Below are positions 1-15,500 of a stretch of DNA of 59,333 nucleotides, one piece after another. The translations under genes were made by a program, and so were the position numbers. The DNA lies in assembly GCA_002751075.1 (NCBI GenBank), contig NAOQ01000057.1:8966-68298 (forward strand), in the 5' to 3' direction. The DNA comes from Ichthyophonus hoferi (lineage: Eukaryota > Opisthokonta > Ichthyosporea > Ichthyophonida > Ichthyophonidae). Positions within the stretch are counted from its first letter, which is position 1. Each line of letters begins with the position of its first letter. The notes below the pieces were generated by a model that did not search any database, had not been told where the DNA came from, and saw only the letters and a list, made by a program, of their open reading frames with translations.

Positions 1-516
1 TCAGTTTGTGCCAGAGTCCTCTGACTGATATTTAGAAGCTGTAGAATTAGCTAATTTCTTTTTATGGCTAACAGAGTTACAATTACAACTGCCCTGTTTA
101 TTTATAAAAAATCATAATATTTACATGTGTTATTCTATGTACACATAAGGTTAGTTTTATGAGAAACTAAACTAGATTTGCTGTCTGTAACTTAGCTACA
201 TAGTCCAGGGAAAGGCCAACTCTTCACCAGACCTCTCTGCCATGTTAATTACCTTACTCTTCTATCAACTATATAAATACAAGTGCAACTATATATAGCT
301 CAACTGTTCATTTTAAACAATGGTTAGTGTTAAGTAATTCAACAGTATGACTATGATAGCTAGTTTTATAAGCAGCTAGCATGCATTGCATGTTGTAATC
401 AAGCAACAGAGACTTATTAAGTTTTTAAAGTTTATAAGTGACTCTGATTATTCTAAGAGTATTAGGATTATGCAATAGTTTACCTCCTATATGGGTCAAG
501 GTCATTTAATACATAA
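1..516. other. AT-rich flank without a recognised gene
   Basis: This stretch is AT-rich, with stops in all frames at short intervals. I recognise no protein, RNA gene or repeat unit in it. It is the outer flank of the copia-type element that begins at about 517. Confidence 0.5.
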
Positions 517-1382
517 TGCCAGAATCTTCACTGCTTACTGTGTCACTATCAACTGACATGACTTTTCTTTTCTCCTTCACTAGACTCTGGGCTTATAAAA
601 ATAGCAAAGTCCTCAAGTAGATTTCATGATGCTTCCTTGTTACTAGTATTGGAGGAGAACCGTACCAGATTTTTCTTTTTTTCTACAGATCCCCATTTAG
701 TTGCTGTGGTAGTCTTGCATTTGAATTATGGGACAAAAGAGATTGAAATGTTTCTTTTCTTAACTGTCATTACCACTACTTATAATGAACAAATATTATT
801 TACATAACTTCATTGTTACACATTATGAATCAAGATACAGACTAAGCCTGTGGTTGTTGGTTACATAGTTATTGATTCAGGTCAATTCCAATTGACCATG
901 TAATAAACATTTGAGATAAGCATATTATCAATAGGAACTCAACATAACTATTATCTCACATATTGTCAGTAACATATTGTTCAATGAATATTTAAAGGAT
1001 TATTCTGGAACTTGCTTAATATAAGTTGTTTTTAACAATTTGTCCAACAAATATACAAAGGAACATTCTGGATGCTATGTTTCACATGTATCATCAATTT
1101 TTGTGTGTAATTAAATGGAAATGACTAGTACTATTTAAAATCATGGTAAATCTACATTCTAAAGTGCACTAAGCATCTAGTCCTAATTAAATATAATTAA
1201 TTGGCGACCTGATGTAGTTAATTAATTATCATTAATTGATGTCTAATTTTTAATTACCAATTGAAACCTCATTCTAAACACTACTTAACATTTAGAAGTT
1301 TAATACTACATAATCAAAAGTGTTTTTATAAAAGGCTTTATAAATTATTTGGCCAAACACTTGCAGGGGTTGAAATGCGTCA
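517..1382 (-). repeat. Left LTR (3' LTR of the minus-strand copia fossil)
   Basis: This direct repeat of 5664-6544 starts TGCCAGAATCTTCACTG and ends near GCGTCA. The two copies align along nearly their whole length with many substitutions and small indels. The following bases, read on the minus strand, form a purine-rich tract, so this is the 3' LTR. Confidence 0.8.
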
Positions 1383-4300
1383 ATAGTCCCCCTATATCCC
1401 TATATACCTGTGAGAATGTTAGTTATTTATCTATGGTTAATATCTGATGGGCATCCACAAAATGAGCAGGGGTTAAAGCTTTGGTGATGATGTCTGCTTT
1501 CTGGTCATGAGTTGAGATTGGTTTGATTTATATATCCCTATTCCCAATGGCTTCCTTTGAGTAGTGGTACTTAACCCAGATGTGCTTTGTGTTTTTGGCA
1601 AACCCATTGTTTTCTGAAATTCATAATGTTGATTGATGGACCTCATAGACAGGCACTAGACCTCTCTGAATACCAGCACTTTTTAACACACTAGAAGTAC
1701 ATGCAATCTCATAAACAACTGCATTGAGTGCAATATATTCAACCTCTGGGTTTCATGATGTCACTATTGGCTGTTTCTTGTTAAACTATGATACTGATGT
1801 GTCATTTAAAAACAGAGTATACATTACATTGCTGACTTTCTGGTTGTCCTATCTCTTACAAAGTCTACATTTACATATACCTTTTGTCTTAAGGGGTGAT
1901 TTGCAGTACCAGTCCTATGTCCTAAAATGTGCTGAGGTATGCCATTAAATAAAGTACCATCTTCCAGTAGGATTGGGATGGATTAGATACAAAATGTTCT
2001 AAGTAGCTGATTGCAAAGGCCATGCCTAGCCTAGTTAACTGAGATATCCATAGAAGGCAGCCTATTGCTTTCTGGTATGCTTTGATGTTGCATCTTAGGG
2101 TGACACCTCTGTGTCCTTGTCTAGGTCTGACATGTGATTTGGAAGTATTGGGGACATGATTTTCCTAACACCTTCATTGTCAGAAGACGCGAACATTTCC
2201 TTGATGTATCTATCCTTTCTGTGTTAAGTGTATGGACCTTTGACTGTCCTTCCAAAGTTGATATCCCAAGTACTCAGCTGGGAATCCCATTTACTACTTG
2301 GTTTTAATTTGTTGTTCATGCCATCAAATAACTTTTATGTAGCAGCCTTGTTGTCAGAAACAATTAACATGTCATCCACATAGACACATATGGCAAGGAA
2401 GTACAGTGTTCCATGAGGTACAAATAAGCGTGGGTCAGAACTGGTCAGAAAAAAATGCTCTATAGCCAAGAATGCAGCTAAGGTGCGCTTTCAAACTAAT
2501 ATATATTATTTTAATCCATATAGCAGTTGTTGACGCTTACACACCCTGTGTGGTAAAGTCAGATTCCTCAAATCCTTCTGATTGATGCATTTCAATGTTT
2601 TCCTTCAGTCTTTCATTTAGGTAGGCTCCTATTTTATCCAGTTGTATGACCTACAAGTCCCTTTATGCTGATAGGGCTAGTAGAAGTCATACGGTGATCA
2701 AGAAGCAAACTGGAGACCCTATTTCAAAATAGTCTATGGTTTCCTGTTGGTGGTTCCCCATCACTACAAGTCATACCTTGTATTTGGTGGTGTTCCTTTG
2801 ACTATCCTTCTTGAGGTTAAAAACTCCCAATGGTTTTAACAACATTTCTATTTTTGGTTTATCCATGATTCTCTATGTGAAATCGTCTGACAGAGCCTTC
2901 ATTTCCTGTTGCATAGTAGCCTCCTACTGAGGCCATGGAGAGGAGTTCATGGTTGTATAGACTGACTTGGGTACAACTTTACCATATAAATTGGCTTCTT
3001 TGGTTGGGTATGCTGCATGTGTTGAAGCGGGGTCTGGTTGGTATCTCTAACCTGACCTAGTATTGAAGGATACATACTTGCTTTTCCATGAAAGAGGGCC
3101 CATGTCTTCTCTCCGGTTTGTCTCTTCCTTGTTTTCCTTATTCCAATTGTCCTCTAGCTCCTCATCTCCATTCCTCCTTGATTCCTTAAACTTATTATTT
3201 CTATTTTCCTAACTCAGTTCCCTCTGAGTTGACATATCCTTCTGAGACTTCTTCAATGAAGAAGGATTATGTTATGTAGGTAATGGGTTCTTTTCAGTCA
3301 TATTGGTAGCTTTGGCTCTTCTTGGGGGCTTATCCTCATGGTCTGACAGAAGCTTTGATTGTTTTTAGTATAAGAAAAACTTGTCTCTAAATATTTAATA
3401 TCCTTAATGTTTATTATCTTTATGCTTTTGATATCTTGATATTCAACAGCCTGTATGTATGCTTTCCGGGTCTCTTGATATCCCAGCATCACGGTTTCCC
3501 ATCCTCATGGCGCCATCTTATTGGAGGTCTCATTCTCCTAGTATCATCTGCACTCATAAGCTTGGAGTTAGCTGAAAGATATAGTCGATTTTTGCCATAA
3601 GACCTGTAGTAGTGTTGATTTTGGTAAACACCTGTTGGCAGCACATTTAAGGCAGAAGCCGCCATCTTAATAGCTTTTTTTAAAAGATATTGAAGAAGAC
3701 CACTCTCTATTATAGCACTCCTTATCATTTTGAATAACGTCTGGTTCATTTTTTTACTGAATCCATTCTGCTCAGAATAATGGGAGACAGTGGTCTGATG
3801 GTGGATGCCAAATTTTTGAAGATATGATAAAACTTTTGAGTTCAGGTGCTCAACACCATTGTCAGTTATCAGAATGGCCATAGGCTTGTCTTGTATGGCA
3901 TTAGCATAGGTATGGTATTTCTTGAAGGCCTCAAACGTGTCTGATTTCCTCCCAAGCAAATGCACTTTCACATAGTGTGATTGCTCATCTGTAAAAATTA
4001 CCATATACTGAACACTAGAGTAAGACCTGCACAAGGGTCCAGCCAAGTCCAAGTGTACTCTCTGTAGTCCTTTTGTTGCTTTGCTTGGTCAGTTCTCTCT
4101 GGGTATAGAATCCTTTTGTATTTGGAAATGCTGCAGGTTCCAGATCCCTTCTTCATCTTGTCCAACACCATGTTGTTTGGTATTGGCAATGCAAGGATCA
4201 TGTTGGCTGGAATGAGGTGCATAAACCTGGAATGAAGAATCTCATAAGCTACTAGGCCTACATGAGCTTTTGGTTTTACAGTCTTGGTAGGAGTTTTCTT

Positions 4301-5663
4301 CTCAACTGCCACGTTGGCTTTCTGGTGTGTAGAAGTCAATCCTTTTTGACCACTGTTTCTCACCATTTTCTCTGGTGGGATCACTGGAGCATCCAATCTA
4401 TTGTGATACGTCTTCCTTTCAAGAATGAGATAGAGAATAGGCTTACTTTTAAATCAGGCACAAACGGTGCATTTGTCAATCTAATGAGAGACACTGTTTT
4501 TCCCACTCTAGCAGATAGCCATATGCTGTCAAGTCTTAATGCTGTGCTCTTCTATTCATTTTCCCAATGTACATAGGATGTCCCTGGGGTGAAGGTGCTG
4601 AGGTCCTCTCTTTTGAAGTGCAAGTGCATTGATGAGCTACTGTCTAGCACAGAGCTTGCATTAGACTCTGTTCCCTCTATGTCTCTTCATTTATGTAGCC
4701 TATGGCTACATGTGAGGTATCTTTTCCCAGTGTGTAGGCTGTGCTGTACTACTTCTTTTCTTCCTTGCAATGTGGAACGTTGTCAGCCTCTCTGTTTCTT
4801 GAGTGATGGTTAGTCTTCTATTCCTCAGAAGGTCCATTCTCCTTTTTTGGGGGTCCTGGACATTTATTGATGTGACCTGATTGGTAATGGGCACCAATGT
4901 GAGGTTGTTGAGTATCTGTATGACAGGATACTGACACATTGAGTGTGCTCCCTGGCATATGGTACATATTGTTGACTCATTGTTGCAGTATCTCACACTA
5001 GGTCTGTGTTGGCATCCCTCCTTCAAATTTTGTTGATCCCCATTCATCTTAGCTGATTCCAGCTTGATATGTGTAGCCATATCTTTAATGAATTCCCTCA
5101 GAGCATCACAGCTTTTTGTGACTTGACGAAACGTTTTGACTTGGCCTCTATATCATGTTGACTGTAGGCCAAAGATTATTTTGGTAATCACAGCTTGGTC
5201 ATGTTGTTCCATGACTATTCCTTTTAAGTTTTTTTCTGGAAGTCACTACCCTTGTAATATATTCATTTCTATATTCATTTGGTCTGAGTAAAATTTTCAA
5301 ATATTTCTTCATGTATGTTGTTTACTGAGCTGTATCTTGTCTTTGATGCACTCAACTACTCAACTGACTAGGTGTAGCTGATTCTATGTTGATTTCCTGA
5401 GAAAATATTTTCATTGTAAATGTAGAGAGATGTAATTGTTTTGGGAGCCTTTTCTCCCAATTGCATGAGTAATTACTGCATCATCTCAGCAGCAAAAACT
5501 GACCGACTTCCAGAAAACTGTTGATGCTTTCCCTAGGTGGGACCATGTCCTTGCATATGGTTGATGTGCTGCTCCTCCGGGATATTTCTATATGTAGGTT
5601 CTTTATGAGATGGATTAGAGTTATCAATGTAAGCGCTTTTAGGCTGCTGGGCCTTAGTAACCT

Positions 5664-6544
5664 TGTCAGAATCTTCACTGTTTATTATAGATTCTGTGTC
5701 ATTGTCAACTGACATATGACTTTTTTTCTTTTCTTCTTTTACTAGACTTTGGACTTATGATAATGGCCAAGTCCTCAGATAGATTTTTAAAAGTTTCCTC
5801 GTCACTAGTATTGAGGAGAACTATACCGGTTCTTCACTTTCCTTATGGATCCCAATTTAGTTGCAGTTACTGTGGTAGTTTTACGTTTGAATCGTAGAAC
5901 AAAAGGAGTTGACATATTTTTTCTTTTAACTGTCATTACTACTACTTGCAATAGATAAATATTATGTACAAAACTTTATTGTAATACACTATAAAATTAG
6001 GATCCAGAATAGGTCAGTAACTGCTGGTTCCGTAGTTGTTGGTTCAAATCAATACCAGTTAACCATGTAATAAACATTTGAGATAAGCGTATCATCAAAT
6101 ATGAACTCAACCTAACTATTATCTAACATATTGTCTGCAACATATTGTCCAATGATTATTCAAAGAATTATTCTGGATTTAGTTAATATAAGTTGTTATC
6201 AACCAGTTGTCCAATGAATACACAAAGGATCATTCTGGTCGCTATATATCACATGTGTCATCACTCAATATGTGTAATTAAATGGTAATGGCCAATACTA
6301 TTAAAAATCATAGTAAATTTACTTTTTAGAGTGCACTAAACATCTAGTCCTAATGAATTATAATTGATGTCATCCTGTAATTAATTTATTATTACTAATT
6401 AATATCTAACTCTTAATTACCGAATGAAACCTTATTATGAACGCTACTTAACATTTAGAGGTTCAATGCTACATAAACTAAGTATTTTTGTGCAAGGCAT
6501 CATGAAGTATGTGACCAAACACTTGTAGGGAATGAAATACCTCA
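5664..6544 (-). repeat. Right LTR (5' LTR of the minus-strand copia fossil)
   Basis: This is the partner of 517-1382, starting TGTCAGAATCTTCACTG and ending near ACCTCA. It shares long matched blocks such as taataaacatttgagataag. For an element read on the minus strand this would be the 5' LTR. Confidence 0.8.
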
Positions 6545-6547
6545 ATG

Positions 6548-9500
6548 CATAAACTTCTTCTTGTCTTTCTTTGTAATGCTTTGGGTGGTATATCACAGTA
6601 ACCATAGCCTTATCAATAACGTAGACATTTATTTCATCAAGTACTTGCGTCTTAGAATTATTTCACAGAAGGCCTTGAAATTCAAAAAACAAATTTTGAT
6701 CCAAGGTAGACTGTGACTTTTTAGTTTTTGAGACTTAGCCAGATCAAAGCAATGTTCAATAAATTAGGGATTGCACCTAAACGCAACAGTAAAAAACATA
6801 GTGAGAATTGGCTGAATTTCAGTGGTTTGACCTTAAAATTGGGAACTTCACTGACAAGAGACTGTTCACATTGAACCCTATGTAATAACCTAATGATTAG
6901 GAAATTGACATTGCTGATAGGTCTGCTATTCGTTTCTTAAACTATGCAGTAAAATGCAGAACACTTAGTCTGAGCTGTTGTCTATTATAGCTTACTGAGT
7001 CTAAGTAAATATAAAAACTTTGCTATGTTAAAGGGATGAGTTTATAAAAAGGTAGTTCCAGTAAGAATCCATTTTGTCAAAAAAAACTGGTAATTAGTAT
7101 AACTTACAATTGTTGGTCAGTAGAGATAAGAAAAAGGCCAGAGCAGATTTTATTTCTAACTAAGAAGTATGTGTGAGACCTGACTTACGGAACACCTTGA
7201 TCAAGTGTGAGACCTCAGGCACATCAGTATTAGATAAAAGCCTCATTTTCGCCACCTCTGAAGTTTGCTTATATGTCCATTAACCATATGTCAGAGTCCA
7301 ACACAATACCAGTACTAGTTCTGACAATTTTGAAATAAAGTTTCTATATATACAGGTACTTTCTAAAACCAAGCTAATTCCTAATTTAATTATAGTTGTT
7401 GAACCTAGGTGTATTCATTAATATAAAAAACGTTGTTTAGATCTGGTTATTTCCCCCCAACTAAAAAACTATAATTAAATTTTATATTAAATTATGCTCA
7501 ACAATATTTTTGAAACTCGTTAAAACATTTATAAAATATAATTACTTGATTAGTTGAGTTTTCATTTAAATAATAAAGCCATAAGTGCTAAAATGTATCC
7601 TTGAATTAACCACATTAACAAAGACAAGAAGAAATGTTTGTGTCATATATGCTAGGCCCATATTTAAAGGCAAGTTTTGCTTGAAACGTTTTACACTTAA
7701 ATACAAATTATGTCATCAAGAACTCATTAATTAGTGATTAAACAAGCATTTGGCAATAGAATACACACCACAGATATATGAGAACAGAAAACTATAACAA
7801 ACAATAAAATAATTCAGGCTGAAATTGTGGCGAAGCTGTTTACCGTATGGATTTTTCTTTAAAAAAGTGTTGGGTTTAATAGTTTCAACTATATTGATAA
7901 TAGAAAATGTATCTAATCTAATTTTAATACGAAGGTGAGATGGACTATTCTACCCAGGTTCCCACTGATGGTACTTCATTCTAAAGGAACAAGTACCTAC
8001 CAACCATTACTCAATTTGAGTAGCATTATGTATTGTTACAATCCTTATTTGACTTTTTATTGTAGGACTTTGGATCATAATTTTAAGTCAAGTTTGCTGA
8101 GGGGAGGTAAAGCTTTGCTCTGTTGCCGGGTTAGTCTTTCCAGTCCTTATAAAGATATTTGTTGCTTTGTCTTGTCATATATGTATGTGGGTTGTCTTGG
8201 TCTCATATATGTATCAATAGCCAGATAGGCTTGGTTTGAATCAATTGTTCAGGACTGCTTCAAAAGGTAAGATGAGATTTAGGTAGATGTGTCCAATGAT
8301 GGGCAAGTCTTCTGGTATAGATTTCTGGGACATTATTTGTTGGCCAGAATCAAAATAATAAAGTAAGGATGTTTAATTGCTTTAGGATTAGGTGTGGGTT
8401 GATCGTATTGATTATAAGGTATTCTTTGTCTCTAATTGTTACTGTGTTTAGAACCATCAATAATGCTAGTGCTACAAGCCTTTTTGTTTTTTTTATATGA
8501 TTATAGACCATTATGTATTCAACTTTAAATAAAAAATCTTGCTATATACTACATGCCATACTCTATATCCGATTGATTCAGGTCTTCATTCATCATGCAT
8601 ATTATAGTGTGCTAATTATACTACGTTTCTACTGATAGCAATATTAATAATAAAGTTATTAAGTTAATATGCCTACTTTTTAACTTTTCCGGATGTAGAA
8701 AGATGTATTTTATAATAATGATAAATATATGTAAATAATAGCTATAATTTATACTATGCTATTCTATCAATTAAGTTATAGATCCAGGAGCCCTTGGTAC
8801 TCTGAAATCATACAGACCTTGGGAAAACTGGGACTACATGATATAATTGAGGATTGTAGTAAATAGCGTGATTGCCTGTGATTGTGATTCTCAATTAGAA
8901 ATAATGACTCCAACACCTCTTCATTTCCATATCTACAAAATGTGCATTCCCTGCTATCAACATAAATATCTTTGATATCTAAGCACCAAAAATAATGAAG
9001 GCTGTCATAAACTCTCCACTTTGATTGAGTTGGTGCGGGCCATGCAGAAAGAGATATGCGTTCTTCAAGACAATATGAAGCAACTTTTGCAAACTTTATG
9101 CTTTATTCCTTATAGACGGTCAATGTAAAATACAATAGCTATGCAAGTGTGACAATATTCAAAAATAAGACTGTTCGATCATATTGGGGAATAGGCAACA
9201 TGAAATTTCTAATTATTTTGTTCTTGAATCAATAACTCCCTGACAAGTATCTGTGTTTTGCCAATCCTTGCAGTATCCTAAGCTCTAGAGATACTATATG
9301 TTGTGTTGTAAAAAAACAAATTTCAGTAGAAAATTAGAGGAGTTCATATATATAATAAATCTTTGGGTGGCTTTATTAACTTCAATATTTTCATTGTATT
9401 TTCAGGTTAGAAGAATCACTATATGGTTTAAGGCAATCAACTTTAATATAATAAGATTTTCGTCTCCTGTCTTTTTTACATAACCACTGGACTCATTAAC

Positions 9501-12500
9501 TATAACATATTTTAATTAAAAGTATAATTATTCTTTAACTAGTTACATATCTCTTTTCTTAACAAAACATTTATCCTCTATCTTAAAGTTCAAATGTGCT
9601 TTCTCTACTATTTCTCTATATTGACGTTTGCTGACTAGGTATGGTTAGTGAATACTACACGTTCCTTTTGGTTATTATTCATAATTAAATAATGAGATTT
9701 AGAACTCATATCAGATACTAAAATATGTTCATTTATTATAGCTATAGTTATGAAGTTATGATTAGGCCCATATTACATATTAGGTACCTGCTACCTGATT
9801 ATATAATTGAAAAAGGTGATTGGCATTGGTCAGGTCTGTCTGAAATGCTTTGTCTTATCACTCAACTACATATGATTGTTGTTAATTCCCAAGAATGTGT
9901 TCAATTTAAACTGCTATAGATCATGATGAGGGATTTTTAATATACTGTATGATAATATATTTTTAATTTACACAATTCCTTCTTCATAATTAAGGAATTG
10001 AATATGTAACTAAATAATGATATATCTTGTTATATATCTATGAACTTGCCACATGGATTACATCATCACTAAATCTCTTGTGACCTACAGTTTATTTGCT
10101 TTGGAAGTTGACCACTCTATGCATTTGACATAATAAATAACCAAGACCAAATTATTAAAAGACCAATATTGTTTTTATGATCTGCTACCACATAGTTATA
10201 GCAATGCATAGGCAGATATACATTGCTAGCTTTATAAGATAACATCAGCACGTGTCATTGACCAGCTTTGACACTTGACTGTGTATTGCACACAGAATGT
10301 ATCTAGGTTGATAACGTGTTAATCATTTTAGTTCACCTCACTAAAACTTCAATAAACAACATGAATTCCCAATTTTCAACACAATTGTCCAAGGCTTTCA
10401 GGGAGGATCCAGGATATAAGATAAAGCAGGTCGAAAATAATTTTATTTACATTTTCACCACAGATATGCAAAAAATATTGTCAAATATCATGGTTTGTTC
10501 ATTATGAATGTTATCATGTCTTTGGCTTTTCTAGGCCATGCTGTGATATTCAAGTCTGATGGGGACAACAGACCTAAATGTAATAATTGGAATTATCAGA
10601 TGGTAAATAGGTACATTACTTCAAGTATCATGAATTTACCTATTCTATCATATTCTATGTGGTTAGTTACTTGGAATGATATGCATCCAACCCTTTAGCC
10701 TATCACTAGTAGATAGTATTACAGTAGCTTTTATGTCTCAATAACTTTTAAAATACTATAATGATATTTGATCAACAACCATTGATGCTACATGCCTATG
10801 TAGATGCAGGCTTTCTTAATGACAAGAACTGTAACTACTTCATCTTTGAGTATGTTTTACTTTTTAATAACTCCTCAGATATAAATAGCCATTTCCACTA
10901 CTAAAGAAAAACAGATTGCTTTCCGCAACAGTAATGTAGTGGAATAGTTCTGTATTTATTTAGTTCTTTGGAGTGATGGTATAGAGCAATGTAGGCACCT
11001 AGCCCTAAACCTAAGACTCTCTTCATACACTGTTTGGGCAAATAATTAAGTTCAACTATATCTTTATTTCTGTGCATGACTTACATATAAGCCATGATTC
11101 TTATAGAAAAATATTACTGGGAGCCTCTTGGAATAAATTCACGGCGGGGTAAATGATCGTACTTAGGCCAAAACCAACGAATAGAAAACCAGGTTAGTTT
11201 ATGAGCCCGTAATATAACCCCAGTTATAATGTTGTCTTTCCTACCCTACACAATCTTTTTCCTAACTAACTATCTAATCTGATAATGAGGGTTGCGAATC
11301 ACCGGATATCTTTTTGATATGATTTCTATTATGTCAGTGCTTCAATTTAATTTAGAACTGTGTCCTATCAAGTCACCAGATTAGATTGTCTTGTTTGATT
11401 TTTGATAACAAGTGTCTTTAGTATATATTTCACTTGTTTATACCAAACTTCACAATAATCTGTAGATAAGTACATACATAATTGTTCTATTTCGTTGTGT
11501 ATTGGCCTGTTTCAAAACTATCGCCAGTAAGGTATCAATCATATCGCTATGCTATGAGCGAAGGCATTTTAACAGCTATATGGTGTTTTCACATAGTGCA
11601 CGTGTTAAAATAGATTGTATTTTAGTTTATTATTGGTTGTAATTAATTGACGTATAGTATTATTTTTTAAAATATATTTATACTTTAGTCTATTAATTAG
11701 CAATAATTAATTTGAATAAGTTAATTGCACCAACTATTTTTCCAGACTACTTATGTCATAGTAATTTCTAATAATACTACTAAATAATTACAACTAAAAA
11801 AAATAATATCCAAATTTAAATTAATTAGCTATTTTTTTTTTTAATACAATTTAACATGCGGGTTTTAATTTATTAATAGGTACATATTAATATTGATATG
11901 ATATTTTTTTTTCGCTTATCTGACGTAAACAAATCTAAAAATACCTATTTAGATCATAGGTAGATATAATTGGAAGCATTTAAATCATGCTAAAAGCAAC
12001 CAATAAAATCGATATAGCGAATAACAACCAGGTCAGTGGAAAAATCAGCCTTTTTTCATCTAATCGAAGCCGATAAGTTGAGCTCCCAGCCCAGTGAGAC
12101 AATTAATCTACCAAGAGAATATCTATATTAGGAAGTTCATTGTTTGCCGAACCTATATACGAATCTCGAACGATGGGAGTGAATACAAAATTTGATGATT
12201 TATACTAAAATCTGCGTGCCAATGTTACGACTTACAATGCATCGTTTTGTGGCCCTGAAAGCCAAGATTACGGTAAGCATTAATGTGTATATCAGCTTGA
12301 TGGGGTACATGCGATGAACATACATATCGTAGATTCAGCATTGTTATACTTTTGAGATATTCTCGTTTGCCCTTTTTCTTGAAAGGTTTTCCTATGATTT
12401 TTCTTGAGCTTTGAGTTTGATTCAACTTATGAACACTTGATAATTTGCTATCTGATTTTGTTTGCTAACCCTATTATTCACCTATCTCAGTTTGTGGTCT

Positions 12501-15500
12501 TAATTTACCATATTGTGAGCTTGCGTCTACAAACAACAGCACATTTTGGTGAGTTACTTTGCTGAATCGTCGCCTTGTCGAACGCATATCGGTAAGTTAT
12601 TCTGGTGAACGCTACGCTACATCTTCACTCACCAATGCATATAGCAATATATATATATATAAAGTAACAACCGATTTCTTCAAATACAAATCATAGCTTT
12701 TATATTGTTACTTTCGTGCGGGTACTCTAACACTGATATATCGGGAGTAGTCTTATTATTGTTTATGGGCCTACTGCATCAAGACACAATGTATTAGAAA
12801 GATCCAGTAGTTATTATTGCTGGCGTTATTCTTCTCCACAGATTAGCCTCAGTAATCCGAACGTTAATATTCCACTAAATTTTACAGTGACCGTAGATCA
12901 TAAATAGTGTGATCGAGTACAGGAGTATATTCCAGATGCAAATTCTACAATTACTTGCGAAGGCGGCGAGTTAAAGATTCAGTAGTAGAATTAAAAGCGG
13001 AAAATCCCACTCCTATGAGGTTCAAAAATTGAGATTTCAATATATGTAGAGATCCAGTACAAGTATTCAAAATTGAACGTGAGTATTGATTTTGGCCTAA
13101 TGTTTAATATGAGATCCTTAGTCTATACTTTGAGTATTGTCATTGCCACTCCTATCATTCAATTATTATACAAACGTATTAATAGCATATTGTATGTGCG
13201 GAATTTAGATAATCATATCCTGATAAATAATAAGGCTGTATTCACTATTAAAATCAACCGTGATTCACAGCCAAGAAGGAAACGTTGATATAGGTTAATA
13301 TATATATACCTTGCCAAGAGTGTGCAGGGAAATGTAGCATAGCTATTTAGACTTTAGAAACATCCAACATGGAAATTATAGCCACTTGGACATAGATAAA
13401 AAATATAAGCACTTGTAGTTGAGCAGTTATCATCAGACACAAACAATCTCGGCTTATCTACCATCAAATATCTACCCTAGTATGATCATATCCGAATCGC
13501 ACAATCAGTTGCATCCATCTACTTAACGAGGCATAAAATTAGCCAATAAACATATCCTCGATATCTAGAGTCATTGGCCAATGATTTAACACCTAATAGG
13601 TAAGTAGCATATAGTACTTAGTGGTGTTTTAAGTACACCCCTGTATTCTAAGTTAACAGTAGCTAATGTTAAGATACTAGTCCGCATCTTAAGCATATGC
13701 CAATCTTTTGAACATTGAAGCTATTTATTTTCCAAATAAGACGTTTTAGCTGTATCCAACACAATCGTCCTCGATGCAAGCAAATTCAACCTAGTACAAC
13801 CTTAATATAATTGGGAGACTTACTCTTAGAGTTTAGGATAGTACAGCAGAACGTTCCTTATAGATGTTGGGGCGGACAGTGATATAGTTTATTTTATCCC
13901 TGAGTCAACCTATGTATTTTATAATCTCAAATTACCAATATTTCTTATATTAAAGACTACTGTCAAGTATGGTACATAAGATTGGCTGGAGGTTGCGTAC
14001 CCGGTAATCCGATAGATGAAGTGAGGGTTGTTTTCTTAATTTTAAGACTAAGTACTAATGCATAGTCCCCACTTAAAGAATTGTCAAGGATGGTCTTTAG
14101 TAATATTAATTGCTATCCGTAATATAATACTAGTGTCATGACTATGGATAGATATCTCAAGCATCATTTTAATCTACATAAACATTAGCACAAGGACAAC
14201 TTGTCGTTAATTACTACACAGAGGGCTAAGTAGCGTGTCATTATTAGTTCAATGTTAGGCTATCATCTCTCTTCCTTATTTAATCAACCAATAAATGTTG
14301 CCCTTTCCCTCCATAGCACCTTTTAGTTGACTTCATCGTAAACCATTTACTTTCAATCATCTACTATTATATTATTAGCATCTGCATGACTTATCTATAC
14401 ATTAAATCACAGTCATAGTCTGCTATTAATCAAACACAATTATCAGGAAGTCAAACTATAACTATTTGTCCTAACAGGATCTTAGACAGTGATAATCTAG
14501 GTCCAGCCATATCCTCACCAACCCCAACCATTCGTCTATAGGTATGACCCATTACATTGTAGTAATGATCTAACCAACTGACCTAATAATGGAAGAGAAT
14601 ACTTGAACCATATATGGAGAAGACACTATTCCTAGATATAATATTACAAAGGTTGTCATTATACACACCAATCAACAAATATTTGAAATAAAATACAACC
14701 AGGGTAAATCAAGTTTTGAGTCTATTGTAAATAAACAGTAAGAGGTAAAATAGATATACAGCAAAAAAGGGAGTGGAACAGGGAAGAAATAACAAGAGAC
14801 AGATATAAAGAACACCAGCACTATTTCTAGATGTAGACCAAAAGGGAGAAGAGGGAATAACCATAACAGACAGTGGGATGACACACAAGGAACGCTTCAT
14901 AGTAAGGTTGAGGAAAATGATTAATAAAAAAGAGATGAAGAGGAATAGGTGCAATGTAAACACATGGAAGAGGATTGACGTAGGAGGTCCACTTACACAC
15001 AGACCAAGTGGCATAGAGATATAAAAAACCTTTATACGCAAGTGTTATATGTATTTAACTGCATATATGTATATATACATAAATAAGATAGATGTTATGA
15101 ATCTTATTAACCAGCCTGATGGCCACATCTACACAATACATCATAATTTTAGGTATAAGCTTTATAAATAGTGCATGAAAAGTAACAGGCAAAGACAGGT
15201 ACTCACAGCCATATATAGTAAGTGTGCTGATGCCAATCGCATTCCTGGTCATTCACTATACTACATATAGACCTCTCTACACTTCCACTCCTGAACTCAT
15301 TAGTATTTTTTTACATGCATTATTATAGTTCAAGCAGGTACATACAAACTCATGTACTGTAGCAAAAACTGTTAACAACAATAGCTAGGGCAATAAAGGA
15401 TTTTTTATACAATCATACCATATAACATTGTGTACTTGGAAGCAGAAGAGAACCGACAACCTAAAATTCATACAACCACACACATTGCTTGTGACCTTAC

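Larger units (their letters stand above)
517..6547 (-). mobile_element. Fossil Ty1/copia LTR retrotransposon, minus strand
   Basis: Two diverged direct repeats of about 870-880 bases (517-1382 and 5664-6544) flank a pol-like interior read on the minus strand. Parts in element order: a gag-like stretch around 4.7-5.1 kb with a Cys/His cluster, a GAG-pre-integrase segment (about 3998-4396), an integrase core (about 3489-4052, with a TDNG motif), reverse transcriptase with the YVDD signature near 2373-2384, and the end of RNase H (KADIITKAL, about 1450-1520). This order, with integrase before reverse transcriptase, defines Ty1/copia. A purine-rich tract on the minus strand abuts the left repeat, as expected beside a 3' LTR. 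A possible 5-base target duplication (cataa) lies at 512-516 and 6548-6552. The element is clearly broken, with many breaks across the interior. By eye the LTRs differ at roughly 13-20% of positions, so it is old. Confidence 0.85.

Noticed and set aside
7935-8228. 97-codon plus-strand open frame
   Set aside because: No domain, unusual composition and no gene context. Probably chance in AT-rich sequence.
8880-9060. Minus-strand stretch reading ECTFCRYGNEEVLES, like the Cys-rich end of a LINE ORF2
   Set aside because: Too short and no reverse transcriptase or endonuclease part could be read next to it.
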